Notes: a model not told the origin generated them from the letters alone. DNA of 64,000 nucleotides from JTS-AC122 sp050246015 (GCA_050246015.1 JBFWWU010000014.1:1-64000); one strand, 5' to 3'; positions 46,501 through 54,590 are shown, numbered from the stretch's first letter. Numbers and translations: made by a program.

Positions 46501-47033
46501 GCCTGGGGTACATCGAACTCGGCCAGCCCTCCACGACGCTCTCCGGCGGCGAGGCGCAGCGAGTCAAACTCGCCACCGAACTAGGCAAGGGCGGGGGCAC
46601 CAAGAACAACCCCGTGCTCGATCCCGATGATGCGGGCATCGCCGACGGGGACATCGATGCTGACCGCTCCGACGCCGACCGCCGCGACCGGGACGTCAAG
46701 CCCGCGGGACACAAGCCCTCCTCGTCACCCACCGGGTCGTATGCCTCCCACACGCTTTATGTGCTTGATGAGCCGACGACCGGCCTGCACTTCGAAGACG
46801 TGAACAAACTGATCGCCGTGCTCAACCGTCTGGCCTCATCCGGCGGCGGCAACACCCTCGTGGTCATCGAGCACAACCTCGACGTGATCAAGTGCGCCGA
46901 TTGGATCATCGACCTGGGCCCGGAAGGGGGCGACAAGGGCGGCACCATCGTCGCGCAAGGAACGCCCGAGCAGGTCGCGCGCGTGGGCGCGAGCCACACC
47001 GGGCAGTATCTGCGGGGGATGCTCGGTGAGTGA
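43575..47033 (+). CDS. uvrA: Excinuclease ABC subunit UvrA with an unusual insertion
   Basis: 1152 residues from GTG 43575, with AGGACG nine bases upstream; about 200 longer than E. coli UvrA. UvrA finds DNA damage for nucleotide excision repair. The first ATPase has GLSGSGKSSLAFDTIFAEG and the late LSGGEAQRIRLATQ; the second has GVSGSGKSTLVNDIL and LSGGEAQRVKLATEL. Zinc modules are seen at ACAECHGLG and CEACEGQGLKK. Extras are an N-terminal tail of about 60 residues, Gly-rich and Ser-rich loops in the first half, and an Asp-rich insert of about 50 residues between the second signature and Walker B (46584-46751). Confidence 0.96.
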   Translation: MPKPSGRTTPTSKRASSDDTNGRVTATEPAKPVRIDLSAASNDPKRPASANRAERDRCICVRGAREHNLKNIDVDIPRDQLVVITGLSGSGKSSLAFDTIFAEGQRKYMESLSAYARQFLDQLKKPDVDDIEGLPPTIAIEQRSGVANPRSTVATTTEIYDYLRLLYARCGKPACWAPTKIKKDGSVVERCGRPIQATASTQIVDAVLGGGGGGAEAESGSTRRILVLAPVIRAQKGFHKEVLEDLQKQGWSRVRVNGTPHEIRETLAKGGENPLGLGRYEKHDIDIIVDRLSIRADAVDAEMRQRLAESIESALRAADGTVIVSFEMGETEGSRDQGIKKGAKSPSSGASSSVQTPGPKSEPSSWHDRVFSTKHACAIHPECSLPELSPRLFSFNSHQGACAECHGLGVIMEFDEALCVPDQSRTLAEGAIKPWKVPPPMGRFFRKRLKAFTDATGVSQSIPYSMISEDHRRILMFGATPADAKFFKTRSGKQAGAASFEGVAASLRRWYERSESSFIKEWLGQFMREKTCPTCHGDRLRIEALSVLISSEHHADTAKAFSGAVIPRTTSDGYELNIAELSRLTITDALAFIQRLRLSAEQRVIAEPIVKEVSNRLGFLVSVGLEYLSLDRKTGTLSGGEAQRIRLATQVGSKLVGACYVLDEPTIGLHQRDNARLIKTLRHLADIGNSVLVVEHDEEMIRAADHVLDIGPGPGIHGGRIVAQGAVGELAARAAEHPGSLTCQYLAGVRAIATPRAAQRRKLSDKNAIVIKGARENNLKNIDVAFPLGGLICVTGVSGSGKSTLVNDILLAGLKQHLLGSRDRVGAHARITGVNRIDRVIEVDQSPIGRTPRSNPATYTGIFDDIRKIFAETKEAKIRGYKPGRFSFNVRAQNGGGRCEACEGQGLKKIEMHFLPDVFVNCEVCGGSRFNRETLEVSYRGKNIADVLKLTVEHACDFFENHPKILRFVACLRDVGLGYIELGQPSTTLSGGEAQRVKLATELGKGGGTKNNPVLDPDDAGIADGDIDADRSDADRRDRDVKPAGHKPSSSPTGSYASHTLYVLDEPTTGLHFEDVNKLIAVLNRLASSGGGNTLVVIEHNLDVIKCADWIIDLGPEGGDKGGTIVAQGTPEQVARVGASHTGQYLRGMLGE

Positions 47034-47079
47034 CGCGATGCGGCGTCCACGCGTTGACTCCGGTTGGCGAGCCCGCGAC

Positions 47080-47577
47080 TCAGACGCCCGGCAGCGTTCG
47101 GAGCATCTCGACGACGCAGGGGCGGAATCCTTCCGCGGCGAACGCCGCACGGGCCGCGTCGTTGAACATCGCCGTGTGCAGCCGCAACTGACGGACGCCC
47201 AGCGCCGCGAATCGCGCCGCCGCCTCTCGCACCAGCGCCCGTGCCACGCCCAGGCGTCTTGCCTCGGGCTTCACGTACACGTCGTGAATCCAGCCGCACT
47301 CGGGCACCCAGAAGATCGGCACCTCCGGCTCGATCGTGCAAACGACGAATCCGACCAGGTGCCGGTCGATCGTCCCCGAACCTTCGCCACCCTCCGCAAC
47401 CAGAAACACGCTGCGAGGATCGACGGCTCGCTCGGGAAGCCAATTCGCATACCGCTCAATGACATCCGCCCGCACGGCGAAGCGCTCGGGATCCTGATGA
47501 GCGTGCAGGTCGCAGAGCGCCCGCACCAGCGGCAACACGCCGGGAACGTCGTCGATGGTGGCGCTGCGAATCCGCAT
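47080..47577 (-). CDS. GNAT-family N-acetyltransferase
   Basis: 165 residues from ATG 47577, seven bases after the stop of the DUF1080 gene, so cotranscribed. The opening IRSATIDDVPGVLPLVRAL is standard for GNAT enzymes. The acetyl-CoA loop is VKPEARRLGVARALVREA (motif A, R/QxxGxG/A variant RRLGVA), and LRLHTAMFNDAARAAFAAEG is the motif B region. The acceptor (amino acid, peptide or small amine) is unknown. Confidence 0.9.
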   Translation of the reverse strand: MRIRSATIDDVPGVLPLVRALCDLHAHQDPERFAVRADVIERYANWLPERAVDPRSVFLVAEGGEGSGTIDRHLVGFVVCTIEPEVPIFWVPECGWIHDVYVKPEARRLGVARALVREAAARFAALGVRQLRLHTAMFNDAARAAFAAEGFRPCVVEMLRTLPGV

Positions 47578-47584
47578 GGGCAAG

Positions 47585-48889
47585 TCAATCCAGCGGCGAG
47601 AGCCGAATATCGCGGAAGTGGATCTCCGCGCCTTCGGACTGAAGACAGATGTAGCCCGGCACTTCCTCGACGTCGGTCGCACGGTTGACTTCCTCCCCGT
47701 TGACCTTGAGCACCACCGTTCCGTGGTACACGATGATCTCGTATTCATTCCACTCGCCCAGGGGGCGCTCGGCGGCGTGGGTGTGCTTGGTGTTTCTCCC
47801 CTTGGTGCGATCCGGGGCCGCGGTCATGGTGAAGTTGTCGATATTCCAGAAGTCGCCGGCGTTTCCCGATTCGAGCTGCGCTTCGACGCTCTTGGGCCAG
47901 ACCTTGTCCTCGCCGACCATCCGCAGCAGCACTCCGGAGTTGCCCGCGCCCTTTTCCGGGTTGAACCGCCACTGGAGTTTCAAGACGTAGTTCGTGTACT
48001 TGGAATCGGTGCGGATGTAGCCGATCGGCTGTCCCTTGCACACCAGCACGCCGCTGTCGACGCTCCAGGCCGCGTACTGATTGACGTGCTCCTTGCCCAC
48101 GAGTTCCGGGAGGAAGGGCACCCATCCGTGCAGGTCCTTGCCGTTGAACAGTTTCACCTCGTCCGGGAGCGGCGCGGCCAGGTCCCGGATTTTGATGTTG
48201 CGCAGGGCGAGTTCGGTGTCGCCGTGGTCTTGGATCGCGATGTGTCCTTTGGGGAGCACGCCGAACCCGCTCCAGTCCTTGAACTTGCTGGCGGCGATCT
48301 TGTCGGACCATTCCTTGGTGGGCGTGCCGGCGTCGTCGTACACGCGTGCCTCGACGACCTTCGCGCCGTTGAGCCAGTGCTGCACCACGCCGTTGCGGAG
48401 ATAGATGCGTCCCTGGTTCCACTCGCCGACGGGCATCATGGTCTTCCCCGGCGCGGGGGAATACAGGTCGTAGAGCGCGCCGCACGAGTGGGCGTCGGTC
48501 GGCTTGGCGCCGTACGTCGCGTCCTCGAGCAACTGGTATTCGGGTCCGGTGTAATACGTCGGCTCCTTGGTCTCGGCGACGCGCCACATCACGCCCGAGT
48601 TGGCCTTTTCGCCCAGTTTGAACTCGAACATCATTTCGACGTCGCCGAACTCGCCCTTGGTGATGATGTCGCCGCCGCCGCCTCCCTTGGCGATCTTCAG
48701 CACGTCGCCGTCGAACACCCAGCCCTTGCTCGGCATGGACGGCTGGTTGTACCCGCGCCACAGCGACGCGGCCTGTGGGCCGCTGTACATCACCCACCCG
48801 CCGGCGTGCTCGGCCCGGGTCCAGTCTGGGCCGGGCGAGCCAGATGAAGCGGAAATCAGCGCGAGCGTCAATGCGGCGGATATGAACAT
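47585..48889 (-). CDS. Secreted protein with two DUF1080 domains (3-keto-disaccharide hydrolase family)
   Basis: 434 residues with a short signal peptide (FISAALTLALISASS). Two copies of the DUF1080 concanavalin-like fold can be seen: about 25-235 (SKGWVFDGDVLKIAKGGGG, then GDIITKGEFGDVEMMFEFK, ANSGVMWRV) and about 240-434 (KLFNGKDLHGWVPFLPE, GNSGVLLRMVG, GEWNEYEIIVYHGTVVLKV). Many members hydrolyse 3-keto-glycosides made by Gfo/Idh dehydrogenases, so it fits the sugar theme of the window, but no activity is proven here. The GNAT gene follows directly. Confidence 0.92.
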   Translation of the reverse strand: MFISAALTLALISASSGSPGPDWTRAEHAGGWVMYSGPQAASLWRGYNQPSMPSKGWVFDGDVLKIAKGGGGGDIITKGEFGDVEMMFEFKLGEKANSGVMWRVAETKEPTYYTGPEYQLLEDATYGAKPTDAHSCGALYDLYSPAPGKTMMPVGEWNQGRIYLRNGVVQHWLNGAKVVEARVYDDAGTPTKEWSDKIAASKFKDWSGFGVLPKGHIAIQDHGDTELALRNIKIRDLAAPLPDEVKLFNGKDLHGWVPFLPELVGKEHVNQYAAWSVDSGVLVCKGQPIGYIRTDSKYTNYVLKLQWRFNPEKGAGNSGVLLRMVGEDKVWPKSVEAQLESGNAGDFWNIDNFTMTAAPDRTKGRNTKHTHAAERPLGEWNEYEIIVYHGTVVLKVNGEEVNRATDVEEVPGYICLQSEGAEIHFRDIRLSPLD

Positions 48890-48998
48890 GTGGACACTCC
48901 GTACAGGTGCGGGCGCTCACTACCGCCGGGAGCATCCGGGGAGAGCGACACCACTATACCGCGACCGGCCTCCGGGCGTATCGATTCAAGCCGCGGCG

Positions 48999-49619
48999 TT
49001 AGGCGCATCCAGAGAAAAACGCGCCCAGGAAATCGAAGTAGTCCTGCGAGTTCGTCGCCGAGTCGTGGTTGAAATCCGCGGCGTCCTGAAAAAACGCGGC
49101 GAGAAAATCAAAGAAATCCTGCGAATCAAGGACCCCGTTGCAGTTGTAGTCCGCCGGGCAGATGGTGAGCGTCGCGGGATCGCTCGTATCGTTTCCGCAA
49201 TCGTCCGTGACAAGGCACCGGACCCGGTACGGGCCGGGACATCCCCGAACACCAATCAGCACCGAGGGTGAGTTGATGGGCGCGGCGTACGCGAACCCGA
49301 CCGACGGGGGGCACGAAATCGGGCCCGGATCGTTGCCGAGCGAGAACCACACGCCCGGCTGGACCTCGATCTGCCACTGATACATCAGCGTGCCGGCGCC
49401 GATCGCTTCCACCGAGAAGGGCGCGGTGCCGTCACACGACACCCGGGACTCGGGCTGCGCCGTGAAGATGATGCAGGGGTACGCAGTGAGCGAACTCGCG
49501 CGGTTTACCCGCGCATCCCCCATCAGGTGCGAAACGACCGCCGACGCGTGCGATTTGGGCGGCGCCGCGGCCCAGAACGCGAGCACGACGACGACGCCCG
49601 ATAGGCTGCATCGGCACAT
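48999..49619 (-). CDS. Secreted Ig-like protein with GC-type dockerin
   Basis: 206 residues. A signal peptide (SLSGVVVVLAFWAAAPPKSHA) is followed by a short Ig-like or PKD-like region (FTAQPESRVSCDGTAPFSV, then LMYQWQIEVQPGVWFSLG and YRVRCLVTDDCGNDTSDPA) rich in Cys. The last 55 residues are two GC-dockerin repeats (DYNCNGVLDSQDFFDFL, DFNHDSATNSQDYFDFL), ending FFSGCA. Such Ig modules usually bind glycans or proteins. The function is unknown. Confidence 0.82.
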   Translation of the reverse strand: MCRCSLSGVVVVLAFWAAAPPKSHASAVVSHLMGDARVNRASSLTAYPCIIFTAQPESRVSCDGTAPFSVEAIGAGTLMYQWQIEVQPGVWFSLGNDPGPISCPPSVGFAYAAPINSPSVLIGVRGCPGPYRVRCLVTDDCGNDTSDPATLTICPADYNCNGVLDSQDFFDFLAAFFQDAADFNHDSATNSQDYFDFLGAFFSGCA

Positions 49620-49732
49620 TCCGCACCTCGATTCTTCAAAGCGCGACTCGCTTCGTCCCCAGCGCCAGTCACGCCTTCAGGGTCATGGTACGCATCACCC
49701 GAAAGCGCCCGGACGGCGCGACCAAAAGAACA

Positions 49733-49757
49733 CAAGCCCCACAAAGTGTGGGGCTTG
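49733..49757 (-). terminator. Intrinsic terminator of rpmE
   Basis: An 11-bp stem (CAAGCCCCACA with its complement) with a three-base loop, 40 bases past the rpmE stop. On the minus strand the stem is followed by TGTTCTTTTGG, T-rich. Confidence 0.8.
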
Positions 49758-49796
49758 GAAAACATCCTTCGGAGTCAGGCGGCGCGCGCCGGCGTG

Positions 49797-50021
49797 TTAC
49801 TTCTTCTTGCCGGCGAAATAGTTCCCCTGAAACTTTCGCTGGAACCGCTCCACGCGGCCGGCAGAGTCAACAAACGTCTGCTTGCCGGTGAAGAACGGGT
49901 GCGAGCCAGACCAGACTTCGACGTGCAGTTCGGGAACAGTCGCGCCGCAAGTCATCACGAGTTCGCCGTTGTGGAACACTTTGCAGTTCGGGTAATACTT
50001 GGGATGAGTCTTTTCTTTCAT
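49797..50021 (-). CDS. rpmE: 50S ribosomal protein bL31
   Basis: 74 residues, standard bL31 size. MKEKTHPKYYPNCKVFHNGE opens it, and SGSHPFFTGKQTFVDSAGRVERFQRKF is the conserved core of the family. Only two Cys (13 and 25) are present, so the four-Cys zinc site of the classical form is incomplete. AAGGAG lies eight bases before the ATG. Confidence 0.95.
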   Translation of the reverse strand: MKEKTHPKYYPNCKVFHNGELVMTCGATVPELHVEVWSGSHPFFTGKQTFVDSAGRVERFQRKFQGNYFAGKKK

Positions 50022-50048
50022 CGGCGGACTCCTTGCGTTCGGGCCGAA

Positions 50049-50076
50049 AGGATAGGCGATTCGGGCTCCGAATCAA
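50049..50076 (-). promoter_or_regulatory. Candidate rpmE promoter
   Basis: On the minus strand TTGATT (50076-50071), a 16-base spacer, then TATCCT (50054-50049). It would start transcription near 50042, about 20 bases before the ATG. Confidence 0.45.
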
Positions 50077-50144
50077 TCGATTGCGTTTCGACTCCGATCG
50101 AGCATCGGAGTGGGGCCAAATCAGAAAATTCAGGCCACGGGGGG

Positions 50145-50172
50145 TTGAAATCGGTCTAATAGAAGATATGAT
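50145..50172 (+). promoter_or_regulatory. Strong candidate sigma-70 promoter for a small RNA
   Basis: TTGAAA at 50145-50150 and TATGAT at 50167-50172 with a 16-base spacer, each five of six to consensus, which is unusually good for this GC-rich genome. It points to the plus strand, where no gene follows; the hairpin at 50191 does. Transcription would start near 50179. Confidence 0.6.
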
Positions 50173-50178
50173 GATCCG

Positions 50179-50245
50179 TTGATCCGCTGGTCACGCCGAA
50201 GGTGGTAACGAGCCCGTTTGCTCGTCCTTCGGCGTGATTTTTTTA
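50179..50245 (+). ncRNA. Putative small RNA of about 67 nt
   Basis: The predicted transcript starts about seven bases after the promoter and ends at a T run. Bases 50191-50202 pair perfectly with 50226-50237 (12 bp). Inside, ACGAGC 50208-50213 pairs with GCTCGT 50220-50225 around a six-base loop, leaving a five-base bulge on the 5' side. Seven Ts follow at 50238-50244. There is no ORF. The 3' end touches the stop codon of lutC on the other strand. I recognise no family. Confidence 0.5.
50191..50244 (+). terminator. Intrinsic terminator of the putative small RNA
   Basis: An 18-bp two-part hairpin followed by seven Ts on the plus strand. On the minus strand the same hairpin has As before it and no T run after it, so it would be a poor terminator for lutC. 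Confidence 0.75.
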
Positions 50246-50968
50246 TTCAATGATCAAAATGACAACTTCGCGCGGTCCGTGAACGCCGGTGATCAGGATT
50301 CCTTCGATGTCGGCGGTCTTACTCGGGCCGGTGACAAGGACGATCGAGGTCGGGGGCTGGGGGGCATGGGGAGGAAAGAGATCGACCAGGTCTGGGACGA
50401 TCTGAGAAGCGCGAATCAGGGCGATGTGAACTGGGGGGACGAGAAAGCACCCGCGGGAGTGGGCCGGGTCAGAAGCGATCACGATGGAACCGGTTTCAGC
50501 GACGGCGGCCTGGACATCGGTGATGGAAGCCGCGGCGTCGTATAGAGCGTCGAAGGTGGCGGCGGGCGGCACAAGGAGACGCCGCCCAGTGCATTCGACG
50601 GCCGCCCGGCTCATCTGGTCGTGGGATGAATCGCGTACGAACACCGCGATGGGCGCGTCGTCGGGGGAGGTTCGCCGAAGTTCGGATTCGAGCACGAGCG
50701 AGATGTCGCGCTCGACCACGCGGACGACCCGCATGCCGACCTGCTGCGCGCTGCGCGAGAACACGGCGGGAAGGTCCTCGGTGTGACGGCACAGGCGCGC
50801 GGCGCGATCACGAGCGGCCGTGAGGGAGGCAAGATCGGGGACGCGGCGGGCCTGCCTCGCTTCGCACGGAGCCACGGCGTCGAGGGCAGCCCGGAGACGC
50901 GCGAAGAAGGTCTCGCGGTTGGGCAGCGAGTCGTGGCTGGCGGGGTTGCGGGCCGGGTGTGGGCTCAT
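50243..50968 (-). CDS. lutC: Lactate utilization protein C (LUD domain)
   Basis: 241 residues. LutC works with LutA and LutB in oxidation of L-lactate. The LUD fold is seen in AETGSIVIASDPAHSRGC, followed by HIALIRASQIVPDLVDLF and VLVTGPSKTADIEGILITG, which are the family core strands (compare TGPSRTADIE). The N-terminal 100 residues are variable. It starts six bases after the LutA-LutB fusion, so it is the last gene of that operon. Confidence 0.9.
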   Translation of the reverse strand: MSPHPARNPASHDSLPNRETFFARLRAALDAVAPCEARQARRVPDLASLTAARDRAARLCRHTEDLPAVFSRSAQQVGMRVVRVVERDISLVLESELRRTSPDDAPIAVFVRDSSHDQMSRAAVECTGRRLLVPPAATFDALYDAAASITDVQAAVAETGSIVIASDPAHSRGCFLVPPVHIALIRASQIVPDLVDLFPPHAPQPPTSIVLVTGPSKTADIEGILITGVHGPREVVILIIE

Positions 50969-50974
50969 GCGGGG

Positions 50975-53314
50975 CTACGGGTGCGAGGCTGGGCGCTGTG
51001 TCCACCAGTGTCGAAACGGATGTGGAGCGGGAGCCGGGAGATCGCGGGTGCGGGTCCAGTGTGATAGCAGACCGGGGGCGGCGGCGAACCAACGGCTCGC
51101 CTCGGCATTTGGTGGCGCGTCAAGGGATTCAGGCTCGTTTGGCGTGCCGGCGGGATCAGGCTTGGCCAAGAGTGAAGCGGCGAGGCGGGCGACGAACGAT
51201 GCCCCGGCGTATGCCGCGGACGAGCGCATCGACCATCCCCACGTGCGCATCATCGCGTGCTCGGCCCACGACGACTCGCCGGATGCGACCATCTGTGATC
51301 GCAGGCGGACCAGGTGTTTGGGGATATCGATGTGGACGGGACAGGCGTCGAAGCACGCGCCGCAGAGGGAACTGGCGTGGGGGAGATCGGGGTAGTTGGC
51401 GGCGCCCTTGAGGTGCGGGGTGAGGACTGCGCCGATGGGACCGGAGTAGACCGAGCCGTAGGCGTGACCGCCGCCGACCTTGCGATAGACCGGGCAGGCG
51501 TTAAGGCACGCGCCGCAGCGGATGCAGCGGAGCAGTTCGCTGGCCTCTCCGGCGAGCATGCTGGAGCGGCCGTTATCGAGCAGGACGATGTGCACCTCAT
51601 CGGGGCCGTCGGTGTCGGCGGACCGGCGGGGGCCGGTGATGAGCGTGGTGTAGACGGTCATGGGCTGGGCGGTGGCGCTGCGTGCCAGGAGTTTGAGGTA
51701 GAGGGGCAGGTCGCAGAGTCGCGGCAGCACTTTCTCGATGCCGACCAGCACGATGTGGACCTTGGGTCCAGCGACGCAGAAGTCGGCGTTGCCCTCGTTG
51801 GTGCAGATGACGATGGAGCCGGTGTCGGCGATGAGGAAGTTGGCGCCGCTGATGCCCAGATCGGCCTGGCGGTAGGCCTGGCGCAAGTGTTCGCGGGCGA
51901 TCATGGTGAGCGTCTGCGGGTCTTCGGTGTACGGGGCGCCGAGTTCTCGCTGGAACGCACGGGCGACGGCGGCGCGGTCTTTGTGGATCATCGGCGTGAC
52001 GATGTGCGAAGGCGCGTCGCCGTCGAGTTGGATGATGAACTCGCCCAGGTCGGTTTCGAGCGTGTGGACCCCGGCCTCCTGGAGAGCCGGCAGGAGGTGG
52101 ATCTCTTCGGTCGCCATCGACTTGCTCTTGACGCACCGGCGTGCGCCGCCGCCGCGAGCGATGTCGAGGGAGATGCGGCGGGCGTGGTCGGCGTCGGGGG
52201 CGAAGTGGACCCGGCAGCCGGCGGTCTGGGCGCGCGAGACGAACTCGTCGAGGTAGTGATCGAGGTGGTCGAGCGTGTGCTGCTTGATGTCGCCGGCGAG
52301 GCGGCGCAGGTCGTCGTACGAGGCGCCAAATGCGTCCTGGCAGACGCGCACGCGGGCGGAGTCCTTGAGGCGGGTGGCGCTATTGACGAACTGCTGGAGT
52401 TGGAGATCGCGCGAAGCGCGGGCCGCCGCGGGCTTCATGTCGTACGGAAGCCGGGGAAAAAGGGGGCTTTGATCGGGGACCGTCGGCGGGGTCGCCGCGG
52501 CGGGCGCGGGCGGATGTGCGTCGCACGGCGCGGTTTGCGGGAGGGGGGCGCGGCTTGATTCCGCGGGCGCCGGCATGAGCCCCAGGGACTCCGCCAGGAC
52601 CTCGGCGAGGCTGACCACCCGCGCCCGTACCCCGGCGCGACGACAGGCGCCGGAGATGTTCATCGCGCAGCCGGCATCGGAACACACGACGGCGTCGGCG
52701 CCGGCGTTCCTGATGGCATCGACCTTGTCGCGAGCCAGCAGGGTGGAGGTGTCCGCGTATTTCACGGAGAAGGTGCCACCGAAGCCGCAGCACTGCTCGG
52801 CGTGCGCCATCGGACGAAGGTCGGCCGCGCCGGAATCGCGCAGCAGCGATGGATGCCGACCCTGGAGGTGGAGCGAGCGGCCGTGGCAGGATTCATGCAC
52901 GACCACCGACGGGCGAGGAGAGGTCGCGGCGCGGCTGATGGACGACGGATCAATCTTGAGGACATCCGAGAGGAACTCAGAGAACTCGCGGACCTTGCCG
53001 GCGAGTGCCGCCGCCGCGCGGTGATCCGGGGAACCGGGCTCGAAGAGTTCGAGGGTGTGGATACGGAGCATCGCGGCGCACGACGCGGAGGGCGTGACGA
53101 CGTGCTGGAAGTCGCGGAAGACGCGGGTCATGCGCCGGGCCAGCGCGCGGGCGGAATCGTGGTAGCCGTTGTTGTACATCGGCTGCCCGCAGCAGGTCTG
53201 CGCGGACGGGAAGGCAACGCGGCAACCGAAGTGTTCCAGGAGTCGCACGACGGCCTCGCCGGCGCGGGGGTAGAACTGGTCTGTCAGGCAGGTGATGAAG
53301 AGTGCGACCAGCAT
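50975..53314 (-). CDS. LutA-LutB fusion, iron-sulfur lactate oxidation protein
   Basis: 779 residues combining two proteins that are normally separate. Residues 1 to about 240 are LutA: two CCG domains with QTCCGQPMYNNGY near 40 and EQCCGFGGTFSVKYAD near 190. After a Pro/Ala linker (about 250-285) residues about 290-779 are LutB: CVKSKSMATEEI, DTGSIVICTNEGNADFC and TGPRRSADTDGP of the LUD part, then two ferredoxin-type clusters, CIRCGACLNACPVYRK near 590 and CGACFDACPVHIDIP near 650. Cluster ligands look complete. It lies 20 bases after the M24 peptidase gene. Confidence 0.9.
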   Translation of the reverse strand: MLVALFITCLTDQFYPRAGEAVVRLLEHFGCRVAFPSAQTCCGQPMYNNGYHDSARALARRMTRVFRDFQHVVTPSASCAAMLRIHTLELFEPGSPDHRAAAALAGKVREFSEFLSDVLKIDPSSISRAATSPRPSVVVHESCHGRSLHLQGRHPSLLRDSGAADLRPMAHAEQCCGFGGTFSVKYADTSTLLARDKVDAIRNAGADAVVCSDAGCAMNISGACRRAGVRARVVSLAEVLAESLGLMPAPAESSRAPLPQTAPCDAHPPAPAAATPPTVPDQSPLFPRLPYDMKPAAARASRDLQLQQFVNSATRLKDSARVRVCQDAFGASYDDLRRLAGDIKQHTLDHLDHYLDEFVSRAQTAGCRVHFAPDADHARRISLDIARGGGARRCVKSKSMATEEIHLLPALQEAGVHTLETDLGEFIIQLDGDAPSHIVTPMIHKDRAAVARAFQRELGAPYTEDPQTLTMIAREHLRQAYRQADLGISGANFLIADTGSIVICTNEGNADFCVAGPKVHIVLVGIEKVLPRLCDLPLYLKLLARSATAQPMTVYTTLITGPRRSADTDGPDEVHIVLLDNGRSSMLAGEASELLRCIRCGACLNACPVYRKVGGGHAYGSVYSGPIGAVLTPHLKGAANYPDLPHASSLCGACFDACPVHIDIPKHLVRLRSQMVASGESSWAEHAMMRTWGWSMRSSAAYAGASFVARLAASLLAKPDPAGTPNEPESLDAPPNAEASRWFAAAPGLLSHWTRTRDLPAPAPHPFRHWWTQRPASHP

Positions 53315-53334
53315 GCGGTGTCGAGGCTCGGCGG

Positions 53335-54552
53335 CTAGATGAGCACGATCTCCTGCTGCGTTTCGCCGGTGACGATGGGACCGATGCCGGGATCGACGTA
53401 GACGTTGACCTCGGAGCGGACGCCGAACTCGGGGAGGTAGAGGCCTGGCTCGACGGTGAATCCGATCCCCGGGGTCATGGAGCGGGTATCGTGGGTCTCG
53501 AAGTTGTCGAGGTTCATGCCGACGCCGTGGACGCGCGGGCCGGGACTCAGGCTGTGTCCGGTGCGATGCCGGATGAACTGGGCGAGTCGGCCGGAGTCGG
53601 CGCGGGTGAGGACGCCGCGGGCGGCGTCGTCGAGTTGCCAGCCCTGGACGGGGAGGCCGGCGCGCCAGGATTCCTGGGCGAGCCGGACGGCGGCGTCGCG
53701 CGCCGCGGCGACGGTGTCATACACCAGGCGGTGTCGGTCGCTGGGACGATCGTGGGACGCGCGGCGGACGTACCCGGTCCAGGTGATGTCGGAGAAGATA
53801 TTGGAGTCGCCGGGCCGGCGGGCCCAGAGGTCGATCAGGACCCAGTCGCCGGGGACGATCGGCGCGGGGTTCTGGGCGGAGACCTCGAAGTGCGGGTCGC
53901 CGGCGTGCGCGTTGGCGGCGACGATGGGGCCGTCGGGCGTTTCGAGTCCGAGCGACGCGAAACGCTGGAGGATCCACTGCTGCACGTGGTGCTCGTTGAC
54001 GGTCTGGCGCGACTGGAGGCGCTCGCCGATGAAGGCGAAGGCCCCGCGGGCGATCTCGACGGTCTGCTTGGAAACTTCCAGGTGGGTCTTGACGGCGTCG
54101 GCGGACCAGACGGCGACCGCGTCCTGCATGACGTCGGCGGACGAGACCACGTCCACGCCCATCGAGCGGATCAGTTCGATCGTGCCGGCATCGACCATGG
54201 ACACCACGGGGAGCGACCCTCCTGGTGAGTATTCCATCGCGACGCGGGACCGGCCCAGCAGCAGGCGCTCCAGTTCGGCGCGGAGGTCGCGCCAGGAGAG
54301 GAAGATTCGCCGTTCGACGCCGGGTGGGAGTGAGCCGGCTTCGAACTGGTTAGCGTCGAGGGAGTGAACCAGGAGCGTGGGCTGGCCGCGGCTGGGGATG
54401 AAGTAGAACGTTCGGCGGGTGGTGGTTCGCTTGTGCGCGGGGGGCGCGGGGAGCAGGAGGGGCAGGACGGAGTTGGACCCGCGGAAGTCGTAGATGAGCC
54501 AGGCATCGATGTGGCGGCGCTGCAGCGCGTGTTGAAGGTCGGTCAGGTTCAT
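53335..54552 (-). CDS. M24-family metallopeptidase, Xaa-Pro peptidase-like
   Basis: 405 residues from ATG 54552. The N-terminal creatinase-like domain (AWLIYDFRGSNSVLPLLL) is followed by the pita-bread domain. Five metal ligands are recognisable: Asp in DWVLIDLWA, Asp in NIFSDITWTGYV, His in RHRTGHSLSPGP, Glu in FTVEPGLYLPE and Glu in GVRSEVNVYV. This matches Xaa-Pro aminopeptidases and dipeptidases, which cut bonds next to proline. It starts the operon that continues with the lactate genes. Specificity is unknown, and a role in the lactate pathway is not evident. Confidence 0.92.
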   Translation of the reverse strand: MNLTDLQHALQRRHIDAWLIYDFRGSNSVLPLLLPAPPAHKRTTTRRTFYFIPSRGQPTLLVHSLDANQFEAGSLPPGVERRIFLSWRDLRAELERLLLGRSRVAMEYSPGGSLPVVSMVDAGTIELIRSMGVDVVSSADVMQDAVAVWSADAVKTHLEVSKQTVEIARGAFAFIGERLQSRQTVNEHHVQQWILQRFASLGLETPDGPIVAANAHAGDPHFEVSAQNPAPIVPGDWVLIDLWARRPGDSNIFSDITWTGYVRRASHDRPSDRHRLVYDTVAAARDAAVRLAQESWRAGLPVQGWQLDDAARGVLTRADSGRLAQFIRHRTGHSLSPGPRVHGVGMNLDNFETHDTRSMTPGIGFTVEPGLYLPEFGVRSEVNVYVDPGIGPIVTGETQQEIVLI

Positions 54553-54590
54553 GGGCCAAGTGTAGATTGGGGGCGGTGCTGGAATGCAAG

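Noticed and set aside
50191..50244. The hairpin as terminator of lutC
   Set aside because: On the minus strand the A run precedes the stem and no T run follows; the T run is on the plus strand.
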